31,327 nt of DNA, taken from NCBI GenBank assembly GCA_937925695.1, contig CALAMD010000096.1, positions 1 through 31,327 of the forward strand, in the 5' to 3' direction. The DNA is from an uncultured Bacillaceae bacterium. GTDB lineage: Bacteria > Bacillota > Bacilli > Bacillales > Amphibacillaceae. The notes under the pieces are model-generated. The model was not told the DNA's origin, searched no databases, and was given only the letters and a program-made list of their open reading frames with translations. Positions within the stretch are counted from its first letter, which is position 1. Each line of letters begins with the position of its first letter. The translations under genes were made by a program, and so were the position numbers. Positions 1-7,816 of this stretch are shown here, piece by piece.

Positions 1-17
1 GTTTATGCTGATAAATG

Positions 18-46
18 TTGCATCATCACAGGCAATATGGTATAGT
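18..46 (+). promoter_or_regulatory. candidate sigma-A promoter of the rimP-nusA operon
   Basis: The hexamer TTGCAT (18-23) is followed after 17 bases by TATAGT (41-46). The -10 is preceded by TG at 38-39, giving an extended -10 (TGnTATAGT). The -35 is a poor match but spacing is ideal. Transcription would start near 53 and run through three stem-loops before rimP. It could instead serve a short upstream transcript. The call rests on sequence only. Confidence 0.5.
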
Positions 47-72
47 TTTATTGAAAACGATCATGCACGGGC

Positions 73-102
73 AGAAAGAGTGGGTTTTCCCACTCTTTCT
101 TT
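73..102 (+). terminator. terminator-like stem-loop in the rimP leader
   Basis: A perfect 12-bp stem pairs AGAAAGAGTGGG (73-84) with CCCACTCTTTCT (89-100) across a TTTT loop. The T-run that follows is poor (TTT then ACC). It could terminate the upstream gene, which in relatives is polC and lies outside this window. If the promoter at 18-46 is real, it is instead a leader hairpin about 20 bases into the transcript. Confidence 0.55.
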
Positions 103-129
103 ACCGCTTCATTCAAGTGTCATGGGGTT

Positions 130-152
130 ATTCGTTATGATACGTAGCGAAT
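130..152 (+). other. second stem-loop in the rimP leader
   Basis: ATTCGTTA (130-137) can pair with TAGCGAAT (145-152), eight pairs with one G-U wobble and a 7-base loop. No T-run follows, so it is not a terminator by itself. It lies between two terminator-like hairpins. Confidence 0.35.
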
Positions 153-184
153 GATCAACTTTCAAATACTTCACTCATGTTATC

Positions 185-213
185 CCCTTGCCAATCAGTT
201 CGGCAAGGGTTTT
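185..213 (+). terminator. weak intrinsic terminator or attenuator before rimP
   Basis: CCCTTGCC (185-192) pairs with GGCAAGGG (202-209) over a 9-base loop. It is followed by only four T residues and then an interrupted T-rich stretch (TTTTGTATTGT). A short stem with a broken T-run is the type of terminator that tends to depend on NusA. It lies 87 bases before rimP, so it could tune operon expression. Function is inferred. Confidence 0.5.
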
Positions 214-299
214 GTATTGTAGCTAAAGTAAAACAAATAAGAATCTTGTTATCGTTCATAATAAGGTTAAAGTGACAATTGAATAAGGAGGTTTAGCAA

Positions 300-770
300 A
301 TGAGTTCTCATGTAAAAGAGACAACTGAGACATTAATCAAACCTATTTTAGCGGAAAGAAACTTAACATTAGAGGATATTGAGTATGTGAAAGAAGGAAA
401 AGATTGGTTTTTAAGAGTTTATATTGATAAGGATGGAGGAATCTCCATTGATGAATGTGAAATAGTTTCAACTCAGCTAAGTGATAAATTAGACGAAGTA
501 GATCTGATCCCTGGTAGTTACTTTTTAGAAGTTTCCTCACCAGGTGTTGAAAGACCATTAAAAACGAGGGAAGACTTTCAAAAAAATATCAATAAAAATG
601 TTTTTGTTCGTCTTTATGCTCATATAGATGGTGAAAAAGAATTTGAAGGTATTTTAAAAGATTTTAAAGACGATATCGTAACGATTGAATATCAAGTGTT
701 AGCACGTAAAAAACAAGTAGAGATACCATTTGATAAAATAGCAAAAGCTAGACTTGCGGTAGCGTTATAG
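300..770 (+). CDS. rimP: ribosome maturation factor RimP
   Basis: A 156-residue cytoplasmic protein of the RimP (YlxS) family, which assists 30S subunit maturation. The N-terminal alpha/beta domain shows the family signature around residues 40-90: acidic stretches near D43-G47 and the segment LEVSSPGVERPL. The C-terminal Sm-like barrel follows (VRLY, GILKDF and the closing IPFDKIAKARL). Length is normal for Firmicutes. The ATG has a good Shine-Dalgarno (AAGGAGG) 8 bases upstream. It opens the conserved rimP-nusA-rnpM-ylxQ-infB-ylxP-rbfA order and is separated from nusA by 15 bases, so the two are almost certainly co-transcribed. A leader with terminator-like hairpins lies upstream. Confidence 0.97.
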   Translation: MSSHVKETTETLIKPILAERNLTLEDIEYVKEGKDWFLRVYIDKDGGISIDECEIVSTQLSDKLDEVDLIPGSYFLEVSSPGVERPLKTREDFQKNINKNVFVRLYAHIDGEKEFEGILKDFKDDIVTIEYQVLARKKQVEIPFDKIAKARLAVAL

Positions 771-785
771 AAGGGAGATTAGAAA

Positions 786-1877
786 TTGAACAATCAATTG
801 TTTGAGGCGATTGATTATTTAGAAAAAGAAAAAGGAATTGATAAAGAGATTCTGATTGAAGCTCTTGAGGCAGCACTGATTTCAGCTTATAAACGTAATT
901 TTAAATCAGCAACGAACGTCAGGGTGGATATTAATCCTGAGGCTGAGAAAATGCAAATTTTTGCCCGTAAAACCGTCGTAGAGGAAGTAGAAAATCCTCA
1001 AGAGGAAATTGGGTTAGCCGAAGCGAAAGAGATTGATCCAAATTATGAATTGGATGACATTATCGAGGTGGAAATCACACCACAAAACTTTGGACGTATT
1101 GCTGCACAGGCAGCGAAGCAAGTAGTTACCCAACGAGTGAGAGAAGCAGAGCGTGGCGTAATTTATGAGGAATATGTTGATCGTGAAGAAGATGTGATGA
1201 CAGGAATTATTCAGCGCAAAGATAAAAAGTTTGTCTATGTAAATTTAGGCAAAATCGAAGCGAAACTAGCTGAATCAGAACAAATGCCTACAGAAGAGTA
1301 CAATATTCATGATCGCATAAAAGTTTTTGTGACTAAAGTGGAGAACACAACAAAAGGACCTCAAATTTTTGTATCGCGCTCACATCCAGGACTATTAAAG
1401 AGATTATTTGAGATGGAAGTACCGGAAATATATAACGGTGAAGTTGAAATTATGTCAATCGCCAGAGAAGCAGGGGATCGCTCGAAAATATCAGTATATT
1501 CAGCTGACCCTGAAATTGATCCTGTCGGTTCATGTGTTGGTCAAAGAGGACAACGAGTTCAAGCCATTGTTGACGAATTAAAAGGGGAAAAAATTGATAT
1601 TATTGAATGGTCTGAAGATCCAGCAGTGTATGTGGCAAATGCCCTAAGCCCATCAAAAGTGATTGAAGTTATTGTTGATGAGGAAGAAAAGGCGACGACA
1701 GTGATTGTACCAGATTACCAATTATCATTAGCAATTGGCAAAAGAGGTCAAAATGCACGCTTAGCAGCCAAACTGACAGGATGGAAAATAGATATTAAAA
1801 GCGAATCAGATGCTAAAGAAGAAGGATTAATCTCAGAAGATGAACAAATGCCTGAAGAGGATTTTTTATTTGATTGA
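786..1877 (+). CDS. nusA: transcription termination/antitermination factor NusA
   Basis: NusA binds RNA polymerase and nascent RNA and modulates pausing, intrinsic termination and antitermination. The 363-residue protein has the short Firmicute form without C-terminal acidic repeats: N-terminal polymerase-binding domain (about 1-125), S1 domain (about 135-200), and two KH domains marked by GSCVGQRGQRV (248-258) and AIGKRGQNARLA (316-327). The tail is acidic and ends EEDFLFD. The start is a TTG with GGGAG 8 bases upstream; starting here gives the family N-terminus, LEKEKGI at 12-18. The stop lies 14 bases before the rnpM ATG. Expression may be autoregulated through the leader hairpins upstream of rimP. 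Confidence 0.98.
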   Translation: MNNQLFEAIDYLEKEKGIDKEILIEALEAALISAYKRNFKSATNVRVDINPEAEKMQIFARKTVVEEVENPQEEIGLAEAKEIDPNYELDDIIEVEITPQNFGRIAAQAAKQVVTQRVREAERGVIYEEYVDREEDVMTGIIQRKDKKFVYVNLGKIEAKLAESEQMPTEEYNIHDRIKVFVTKVENTTKGPQIFVSRSHPGLLKRLFEMEVPEIYNGEVEIMSIAREAGDRSKISVYSADPEIDPVGSCVGQRGQRVQAIVDELKGEKIDIIEWSEDPAVYVANALSPSKVIEVIVDEEEKATTVIVPDYQLSLAIGKRGQNARLAAKLTGWKIDIKSESDAKEEGLISEDEQMPEEDFLFD

Positions 1878-1891
1878 TGGAGGATGGTAAC

Positions 1892-2173
1892 ATGGCAAGA
1901 AAAAGAAAAATACCTCTCAGAAAATGCATTGTTACGAATGAAAGAAAGCCGAAAGAAGAATTAATCCGTATTGTCCGTAATAAAGAGGGAGAAGTTTTTG
2001 TCGATCCAACAGGAAAGAAAAATGGACGGGGTGCCTATGTATCTAAAGACCGTGAAGTTATTGACAAAGCTTTTAAACAGGGCATCATCAATCAAGCATT
2101 ACAAATTGAAGTCGACCCAGTTATTTATGATGAATTAATTACGCTTGTAGAAGGATCTGAAAATGGACAATAA
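1892..2173 (+). CDS. rnpM: YlxR family RNA-binding protein (RnpM)
   Basis: A 93-residue basic protein of the YlxR family (DUF448), named RnpM in B. subtilis for modulating RNase P. The signature GRGAYVSKD is visible, as is the N-terminal RKCIVTNERKPKEELIRIV. An in-frame TTG at 1874 overlaps the nusA stop and would add six residues, but the ATG at 1892 has GGAGG at 1879-1883 with ideal spacing and gives the usual MARKRKIPLRKC start. It overlaps ylxQ by 11 bases, indicating translational coupling within the nusA-infB operon. Family assignment is strong; the exact role in this organism is inferred. Confidence 0.93.
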   Translation: MARKRKIPLRKCIVTNERKPKEELIRIVRNKEGEVFVDPTGKKNGRGAYVSKDREVIDKAFKQGIINQALQIEVDPVIYDELITLVEGSENGQ

Positions 2174-2459
2174 ATATTTACAACTTGTCGGTTTAGCTTT
2201 TCGGGCAAATAAGTGTTCGATAGGTGAAGAAAGAATTATTAAAGATATTCAACAACAAAGAGCGAAACTAGTATTACTGGCAGAGGATATTGGTCAACAA
2301 ACAAGAAAGAAAATAACGGATAAATGCAAATCCTATAACATACCTTATATGATTGTCGCTGATCGTTATACGTTAGCTCAAGCTATTGGCAAAGAAAACA
2401 TTGTAGCTATAGCTATTCGTGATACGGGCTTTGCTCGTAGTATTCAATCAAAGGTATGA
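2163..2459 (+). CDS. ylxQ: L7Ae/L30e-family RNA-binding protein YlxQ
   Basis: A 98-residue protein with the L7Ae/L30e/S12e/Gadd45 fold, a family that binds kink-turn RNA. The N-terminal YLQLVGLAFRANKCSIGEE and the central AKLVLLAEDIGQQTRKKI are typical of YlxQ. The C-terminal strand VAIAIRDTGFARSI resembles L7Ae proteins that contact RNA. It starts inside the end of rnpM and ends 20 bases before the infB ATG, in the position seen across Bacilli. Its cellular RNA target is not known from the sequence; a ribosome-associated role is an inference from family and neighbours. Confidence 0.92.
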   Translation: MDNKYLQLVGLAFRANKCSIGEERIIKDIQQQRAKLVLLAEDIGQQTRKKITDKCKSYNIPYMIVADRYTLAQAIGKENIVAIAIRDTGFARSIQSKV

Positions 2460-2479
2460 TTAACTTCGGGGGTGAACGT

Positions 2480-4540
2480 ATGAGTAAAATGCGTGTTTAT
2501 GAATATGCAAGATTAAATAACTTAACGAGTAAACAAGTTATTGATCAACTCAACAAATTAAATGTCGATATTACCAACCATATGTCAACGATCACAGCAG
2601 AGGTCGTTGAAAAGTTAGATGCAAGCTTTAACAAGAACGAAGCTAAAGAGCAAAAAGAACAAAAAGTACAGAAAGAACCGAAAAAACAAGCACAACCAGT
2701 TAAAGAAAAAAGTAAACCTAAAAAACAAAAACGACAAGCTAAATCAAAAGCTCAATCCCAACAGCAAACAAAAGTTGAGGAACAAAGTGATCCACAAGTC
2801 ATTACTTATAGTGGAACACTAAATGTTAGCCAGTTAGCTGAAAAGCTGAATAAAGATACAAGTGAAATCCTTAAGAAACTCTTGTTACTTGGCGTGATGG
2901 CTAATAAAAACCAAGATCTGGATGAAGATACGATTGAACTGATTGCTAGTGAATACAATGTTGAAGTGAAAAAAGAAGTCGTGTTAGACGATTCAGACCT
3001 AGATAAATATATTACTGAAGATCGTGAAGAAGACTTAGTCGAACGTCCTGCAGTCGTTACGATTATGGGGCATGTTGACCACGGGAAAACAACTTTATTA
3101 GATTCAATCCGTCAGACAAAAGTAACAGAGGGTGAAGCAGGTGGTATCACACAACACATCGGTGCCTATCAAGTAGAAAGTGGCGGTAAGAAAATCACTT
3201 TTCTTGATACACCTGGACACGAAGCATTTACGAGCATGCGATCTCGTGGTGCGCAAATCACAGATATTGCTATTCTTGTTGTGGCAGCTGATGATGGTGT
3301 CATGCCACAAACAGTTGAAGCGATAAACCATGCTAAAGCTGCCAAAGTACCGATTATTGTTGCAGTGAACAAAATAGATAAAGATACGGCAAACCCTGAT
3401 CGAGTCATGCAAGAGTTAACGGAATATGGATTAATTCCTGAAGATTGGGGTGGCGATACGATCTTCGTTAATATTTCAGCCATCAAAAATCAAGGAATTG
3501 ATGAGTTATTAGAAATGATTTTACTCGTTGCTGAAATGGAAGAACTCAAAGCCAACCCGAATAAGAATGCCTTTGGGACTGTTATTGATGCCCAACTCGA
3601 TAAAGGTCGAGGAGCAACAGCGAGCTTATTAGTCCAAAATGGAACATTGCGTGTTGGGGATACGTTAGTTGTTGGAAATACGTATGGACGTGTTCGGGCG
3701 ATGATCAATGACTCTGGACAACGAATTGATGTTGCTGAACCGTCTACTCCTGTTGAAGTAACAGGTTTAAATGAAGTACCCCAGGCTGGAGATCAATTTT
3801 TAGTATTTACTGATGAAAAGAAAGCCCGTCAAATTGCTGAGGAGCGTCAACAAAAGCATATTGCTGAAAGTCGTCGTAGCCAATCAAAAGTGAGCCTTGA
3901 TGATTTATTTGAACAAATTAAACAAGGCGATATGAAAGAGATCAATATTATTATTAAGGCTGACGTTCAAGGTTCTGCTGAAGCCTTAGCAGCTTCTTTA
4001 CAAAAAATTGATGTAGAAAATGTTACCATTAATATCATTCATAGTGGTGTTGGGGCAATTAGTGAATCGGACATTATTTTAGCTTCAGCATCGAATGCAA
4101 TTGTCATAGGCTTTAATGTTCGTCCAGACGTTAACGCTCAAAAGGCAGCCGAATCAGAAAATGTTGATATTCGTCTTCATCGCGTCATTTATCAAGCCAT
4201 TGAAGAAGTGGAAGCAGCGATGAAAGGATTACTCGATCCTGAATTTGCTGAAAAAGTGATTGGTCAAGCAGAAGTACGCGAAATCTTTAAAGTCTCTAGA
4301 ATCGGAACAATTGCCGGTAGTTACGTAGTTAATGGTAAGATCACTAGAAACGCTGGTGTACGTCTAATTAGAGACGGAATTGTCCAATATGAGGGTGAGA
4401 TTGATTCTTTAAAACGCTTTAAAGACGATGTAAGAGAAGTTGACCAAAACTATGAGTGTGGTATTACCATCAAAGGTTATAATGATATTAAAGTTGGTGA
4501 CATTATCGAAGCCTTTGTCATGGAGGAAATTGAGAGATAA
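2480..4540 (+). CDS. infB: translation initiation factor IF-2
   Basis: IF-2 is the GTPase that places initiator tRNA on the 30S subunit and promotes subunit joining. The 686-residue protein has a helical N-terminal IF2 domain (about 4-50), a Lys/Gln-rich low-complexity linker (about 51-102), a second N-terminal module (about 107-160), and the G domain with G1 GHVDHGKTT (197-205), G3 DTPGHE (243-248) and G4 NKID (297-300). C-terminal domains II, III and IV follow (EINIIIKADVQGSAEAL, YECGITIKGYNDIKVGDIIEAF). An in-frame ATG at 2456 overlaps the ylxQ stop, but the ATG at 2480 has GGGGGTG 5 bases upstream and gives the usual short N-terminus. The stop overlaps the ylxP start (TAATG). Confidence 0.98.
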   Translation: MSKMRVYEYARLNNLTSKQVIDQLNKLNVDITNHMSTITAEVVEKLDASFNKNEAKEQKEQKVQKEPKKQAQPVKEKSKPKKQKRQAKSKAQSQQQTKVEEQSDPQVITYSGTLNVSQLAEKLNKDTSEILKKLLLLGVMANKNQDLDEDTIELIASEYNVEVKKEVVLDDSDLDKYITEDREEDLVERPAVVTIMGHVDHGKTTLLDSIRQTKVTEGEAGGITQHIGAYQVESGGKKITFLDTPGHEAFTSMRSRGAQITDIAILVVAADDGVMPQTVEAINHAKAAKVPIIVAVNKIDKDTANPDRVMQELTEYGLIPEDWGGDTIFVNISAIKNQGIDELLEMILLVAEMEELKANPNKNAFGTVIDAQLDKGRGATASLLVQNGTLRVGDTLVVGNTYGRVRAMINDSGQRIDVAEPSTPVEVTGLNEVPQAGDQFLVFTDEKKARQIAEERQQKHIAESRRSQSKVSLDDLFEQIKQGDMKEINIIIKADVQGSAEALAASLQKIDVENVTINIIHSGVGAISESDIILASASNAIVIGFNVRPDVNAQKAAESENVDIRLHRVIYQAIEEVEAAMKGLLDPEFAEKVIGQAEVREIFKVSRIGTIAGSYVVNGKITRNAGVRLIRDGIVQYEGEIDSLKRFKDDVREVDQNYECGITIKGYNDIKVGDIIEAFVMEEIER

Positions 4541-4821
4541 TGGTCATCTATACGGAGTTTGAATGTGTTTTTTATGAAGGGAACTCTTTAAAAGAAAAAC
4601 GTTCTCACATAAAACGATTGATGATGAAACTGCGTGCAGAGTTTAACGTTGCCGTGGCAGAATTGGATTTTCACGACTTATGGCGACGGACAAAATTAGG
4701 CGTAGTAACAATTTCAAATGAACAGAAACATGCTGAACAAATGATTCAAGAGGTGCTTCGTGTGATCGATTCATTTCCTAAATTCGAACGCACAATTACA
4801 CATATAGAACGACTATCATGA
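4540..4821 (+). CDS. ylxP: DUF503 family protein YlxP
   Basis: A 93-residue protein of the DUF503/YlxP family, located between infB and rbfA as in most Bacilli. Typical segments are ECVFYEGNSLKEKRSHIKRL, AVAELDFHDLWRRTKLGVVTISNE and the C-terminal FPKFERTITHIERL. The ATG overlaps the infB stop by one base, so translation is probably coupled. The biochemical function is unknown; the operon position suggests a link to ribosome assembly or initiation. A 74-base spacer without a clear hairpin precedes rbfA. Confidence 0.9.
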   Translation: MVIYTEFECVFYEGNSLKEKRSHIKRLMMKLRAEFNVAVAELDFHDLWRRTKLGVVTISNEQKHAEQMIQEVLRVIDSFPKFERTITHIERLS

Positions 4822-4895
4822 TTGCCATGTCCAATCATTATTGATACGCCTCTTTGAATCTTTCCATCTGTTCGTAAATAATGAGGTGACAAGAA

Positions 4896-5249
4896 ATGGG
4901 CAACTTACGAGCTAATCGAGTAGCCGAAGAAATAAAAAAAGAAGTAAGTGATATTTTAAATCAAAAAATAAAGGACCCACGGATTGGTTTTGTTACCGTA
5001 ACCGATGTAGAAGTAACTGCTGACCTACAGCATGCAAAAATCTATATTTCTGTTTTGGGTGATGATGAACAAAAGGAAGACACATTGGTTGGTTTAGCCA
5101 AGGCAAATGGGTTTATTCGTTCGGAAATTGGCAAGCGAATACGCTTACGAAAAACACCTGAAATCAGTTTTCATTTTGATGAAGCCCATGAATATGGCAG
5201 TCGCATTGAAGCGATCTTACGTGATTTAAATGATTCATCAAACAGCTAA
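4896..5249 (+). CDS. rbfA: ribosome-binding factor A
   Basis: RbfA is a KH-type RNA-binding protein that aids late 16S rRNA 5'-end processing and 30S maturation, notably in the cold. The 117-residue sequence contains the hallmarks NRVAEEIKKEVSDIL, the KIKDPRIGFVTVTDVEVTAD region, and the C-terminal KRIRLRKTPEISFHFDE. GAGGTG lies 6-11 bases before the ATG. It is the last gene of the nusA-infB operon before a strong terminator at 5252-5281. Length is normal. Confidence 0.97.
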   Translation: MGNLRANRVAEEIKKEVSDILNQKIKDPRIGFVTVTDVEVTADLQHAKIYISVLGDDEQKEDTLVGLAKANGFIRSEIGKRIRLRKTPEISFHFDEAHEYGSRIEAILRDLNDSSNS

Positions 5250-5251
5250 TT

Positions 5252-5281
5252 CTGATCTGTTTCATACAGATCAGTTTTTTT
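5252..5281 (+). terminator. intrinsic terminator after rbfA
   Basis: CTGATCTGT (5252-5260) pairs perfectly with ACAGATCAG (5266-5274) over a TTCAT loop and is followed by seven T residues. It begins three bases after the rbfA stop and separates the nusA-infB operon from truB. Confidence 0.88.
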
Positions 5282-5331
5282 CCATATCTAACAGGCTAGA
5301 CCTGGTTATCAACATGATTGGAGGTTAGGAT

Positions 5332-6243
5332 ATGGATGGTGTATTGCCACTGTGGAAGCCAAGGGGCATGACCTCCCATGATTGTGTAAAAAAAATCCGT
5401 GGCATTTTTCAAACGAAAAAAGTAGGTCATACAGGAACACTAGATCCGAATGCAGAAGGTGTTTTGCCAATATGTATCGGTGAGGCAACAAAAATTGTCC
5501 CGTTTTTAATTAATCAAAGTAAAACTTATGTAGCCGAGTGTACCTTAGGGACGGCAACAGAAACCGAAGATGTCGATGGTCAAGTTATTGCGACTAAAGA
5601 GGTTCATAAACCGATAACGAAAGCTGAAATTGATGATGTATTAGCTTGTTTTACCGGTGAAATTACGCAAATTCCGCCCATGTATTCCGCAGTCAGGGTT
5701 AAAGGGAAAAGATTATATGAATATGCTCGAAATAACGAAACTGTTGAGCGTCCGAAACGTCAAGTAACCATTTATGAAATCAATAACTTGTTACGTGATG
5801 AAACGACGATGGATAAATTTTCCTTTGAAGTTCATTGTTCAGCGGGCACATACATTCGCACGTTATGTGTTGATATAGGCAACCAATTAGGCTATCCAGC
5901 CCATATGTCCCATTTAGTTCGGACTAGGGTCGGTGCCTTCGCTCAAGAAGACACGGTAACCTTTGCGATGATCGAGGAAGCAAAACAAGCGAATCAACTC
6001 GATCAGATGCTCGTATCCATGGCGGAAGCTCTAAAGGATTTAGATTATATCCAAGTAGATGAGCAAGTGAAAATTAAAGTTCTTCATGGGCAGAAATTAA
6101 AGAAGACTCACTTTCAAATTAAAACAGATCCGTTTTTAGTCTTGTATCAAGATCAATTATTGGCAATTTATGAAATTGATCCTCATTATACGCATATGTT
6201 AAAGCCAATTCGGGTATTTAATAGTTCAAAGAAAAGCAGGTGA
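5332..6243 (+). CDS. truB: tRNA pseudouridine-55 synthase TruB
   Basis: TruB isomerises U55 in the T-loop of elongator tRNAs. The 303-residue protein starts MDGVLPLWKPRGMTSHD, as in Bacillus. The catalytic aspartate lies in GHTGTLDPNAEGVLP (D38). Further motifs are the IPPMYSAVRVKGKRLYEYAR segment and SAGTYIRTLCVDIG; a C-terminal extension of PUA-like character follows. GGAGG lies 8 bases before the ATG. It is four bases upstream of ribF, so the two are co-transcribed. No obvious promoter was found between the rbfA terminator and truB, so read-through or a weak promoter must supply transcripts. Confidence 0.97.
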   Translation: MDGVLPLWKPRGMTSHDCVKKIRGIFQTKKVGHTGTLDPNAEGVLPICIGEATKIVPFLINQSKTYVAECTLGTATETEDVDGQVIATKEVHKPITKAEIDDVLACFTGEITQIPPMYSAVRVKGKRLYEYARNNETVERPKRQVTIYEINNLLRDETTMDKFSFEVHCSAGTYIRTLCVDIGNQLGYPAHMSHLVRTRVGAFAQEDTVTFAMIEEAKQANQLDQMLVSMAEALKDLDYIQVDEQVKIKVLHGQKLKKTHFQIKTDPFLVLYQDQLLAIYEIDPHYTHMLKPIRVFNSSKKSR

Positions 6244-6247
6244 AAGT

Positions 6248-7192
6248 ATGCAGACGATTAAACTATCATACCCTCATACGTATCAATTAACAGATCTACC
6301 AGAAACAGTTGCAGCTATAGGCTTTTTTGATGGTATTCATTTAGGCCATCAGCAAGTGATCAAACGGGCAGTAGCCGCGGCAAAAGAAAGAAATATGGCA
6401 AGTGCTGTCATTACATTTCATCCACATCCATCAGTGGTATTAAACAACAAGGCAGAAAAAGTGAAATATATTACACCACTAGCAGATAAACAAGAACTCA
6501 TCGCACAACTACAGGTTGATCGCTTATACATGATTGAATTTAATCACGAATTATCATTATTATCACCAAAACAATTTCTCGATCATTTTATTCATGGTTT
6601 ACATATAAAACATTTAATTGCTGGCTTTGACTTTACCTTTGGCCATAAAGGTGAAGGAAATATGCAAAACATTGAATCGTTTATGCAACATGATTTCAGC
6701 TATACGATTATTCCCAAAGTTGAACAAGATAATAAAAAAATAAGTTCGACGAATATCCGGGCATACTTAACAGCCGGTCAAATCGAATTAGCGAACGAAA
6801 TGCTTGGACGACCATTTTCTATTAGGGGACAGGTTGTTTATGGTGATCAACGAGGTAGAACAATAGGGTATCCGACGGCTAATCTCGAAGTTGAAAATGA
6901 TACTCTCTTGCCTAAATCTGGTGTTTATGCAGTTAAAGTGGTCTATCAAGGTGAATTATACGAAGGCATGGCGAATATTGGTGTTAAACCTACCTTTAAG
7001 GATGATCTTAAAAAACCTTCTGTAGAAGTAAATATTTTCAATTTTAATGAACAAATATATGGTGAAGAGATTCTGATGCAATTGTTCACTTTTATTCGTG
7101 AAGAAAAGAAGTTTGCTGGGGTAGAAGAGTTAGTATCCCAGATTCAACAAGATGAACGAGAGATCAAAGCCTTTTTTAATATAGACAAATAA
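6248..7192 (+). CDS. ribF: bifunctional riboflavin kinase / FMN adenylyltransferase
   Basis: RibF (called RibC in B. subtilis) phosphorylates riboflavin to FMN and adenylates FMN to FAD. The N-terminal nucleotidyltransferase domain carries GFFDGIHLGHQQVI (about 25-38), FHPHP and the KISSTNIRAYL segment. The C-terminal riboflavin kinase domain (from about 185) carries GDQRGRTIGYPTANLE and GVYAVKV. Length 314 matches the family. GCAGG directly precedes the ATG, which follows truB by four bases. It ends about 150 bases before rpsO, in the same order as B. subtilis. Confidence 0.97.
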   Translation: MQTIKLSYPHTYQLTDLPETVAAIGFFDGIHLGHQQVIKRAVAAAKERNMASAVITFHPHPSVVLNNKAEKVKYITPLADKQELIAQLQVDRLYMIEFNHELSLLSPKQFLDHFIHGLHIKHLIAGFDFTFGHKGEGNMQNIESFMQHDFSYTIIPKVEQDNKKISSTNIRAYLTAGQIELANEMLGRPFSIRGQVVYGDQRGRTIGYPTANLEVENDTLLPKSGVYAVKVVYQGELYEGMANIGVKPTFKDDLKKPSVEVNIFNFNEQIYGEEILMQLFTFIREEKKFAGVEELVSQIQQDEREIKAFFNIDK

Positions 7193-7226
7193 ATTTGTTA
7201 AATTAGCATTTTTTCTTTGTTACTAC

Positions 7227-7343
7227 TTGCATTTTGTTCAAAAAACATGTTAATCTTAACATCGTAAAACCTTTGCTTGGCAAATCGTGACTCCGGCGAT
7301 TGCTAGGGAAATGGGGCTATTAATTAGATTAGGAGGTGGCAAG
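7227..7343 (+). promoter_or_regulatory. rpsO leader with possible promoter and S15 autoregulatory structure
   Basis: A weak promoter candidate is TTGCAT (7227-7232), 18-base spacer, TAATCT (7251-7256), overlapping the near-palindrome GTTAATCTTAAC (7249-7260). The transcript would contain two overlapping, mutually exclusive small stems: TTTGC/GCAAA (7272-7276 with 7280-7284) and AATCG/CGATT (7283-7287 with 7297-7301). The Shine-Dalgarno (AGGAGGTGG) follows. S15 represses its own mRNA in several bacteria; that this leader does so here is inference. Confidence 0.4.
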
Positions 7344-7613
7344 ATGGCTTTAACAAAAGAAAGAAAGAATGAAATCATTCGTGAGTTTCAAGTTCACGAG
7401 AATGATACAGGTTCTGCAGAAGTGCAAATCGCGATTCTGACAGAAGAGATTAAAATTTTGAACGAACATTTACGTGTTCATAAAAAAGACCATCATTCAC
7501 GTCGAGGACTATTAAAAATGGTCGGTAAGCGTCGTAATTTACTAAATTACCTACGCAAGAATGACATTAAGAGTTACCGTGAAGTAATTCAAAAACTTGG
7601 ATTACGTCGATAA
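7344..7613 (+). CDS. rpsO: 30S ribosomal protein S15
   Basis: S15 binds the central domain of 16S rRNA early in 30S assembly and forms an intersubunit bridge. The 89-residue sequence is a standard S15: MALTKERKNEII, the HENDTGSAEVQIA loop, HKKDHHSRRGLLKMVGKRR and a terminal KLGLRR. An in-frame GTG at 7287 would add 19 residues that do not belong to the family; the ATG at 7344 has AGGAGG about 6 bases upstream. A strong terminator follows within 10 bases. Confidence 0.98.
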   Translation: MALTKERKNEIIREFQVHENDTGSAEVQIAILTEEIKILNEHLRVHKKDHHSRRGLLKMVGKRRNLLNYLRKNDIKSYREVIQKLGLRR

Positions 7614-7622
7614 GGAAGTTGT

Positions 7623-7651
7623 AAAAAAGCAGGAGTGATCCTGCTTTTTTT
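7623..7651 (+). terminator. intrinsic terminator after rpsO
   Basis: AAAAAAGCAGGA (7623-7634) pairs perfectly with TCCTGCTTTTTT (7639-7650) over a GTGA loop, ending in seven T residues. The run of A on the left and T on the right makes it potentially bidirectional. It ends the rpsO transcript. Confidence 0.92.
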
Positions 7652-7750
7652 AGCATGTATAATAAATAACATCATAGAAATGGTTCTGTTGATGAATGAT
7701 AAAAATGTACAGGCCTAATTGACCTCATCAACTTGATAAAGTATCTTACA

Positions 7751-7779
7751 TTTACATTTTCCTTTATAAACGCTAAAAT
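7751..7779 (+). promoter_or_regulatory. sigma-A promoter of pnp
   Basis: TTTACA (7751-7756) and TAAAAT (7774-7779), each five of six matches to the consensus hexamers, are separated by exactly 17 bases. The predicted start near 7786 leaves a leader of about 30 bases before the pnp ATG. It is the clearest vegetative promoter in the window. Confidence 0.75.
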
Positions 7780-7816
7780 GAAGATAGTATGGTCTTTGAA
7801 AGGAGCTATATAATTA

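Noticed and set aside
2619..2822. Lys/Asn-rich 67-codon ORF in another frame of infB
   Set aside because: It is a frame shadow of the Lys/Gln-rich IF-2 linker; base composition alone explains it.
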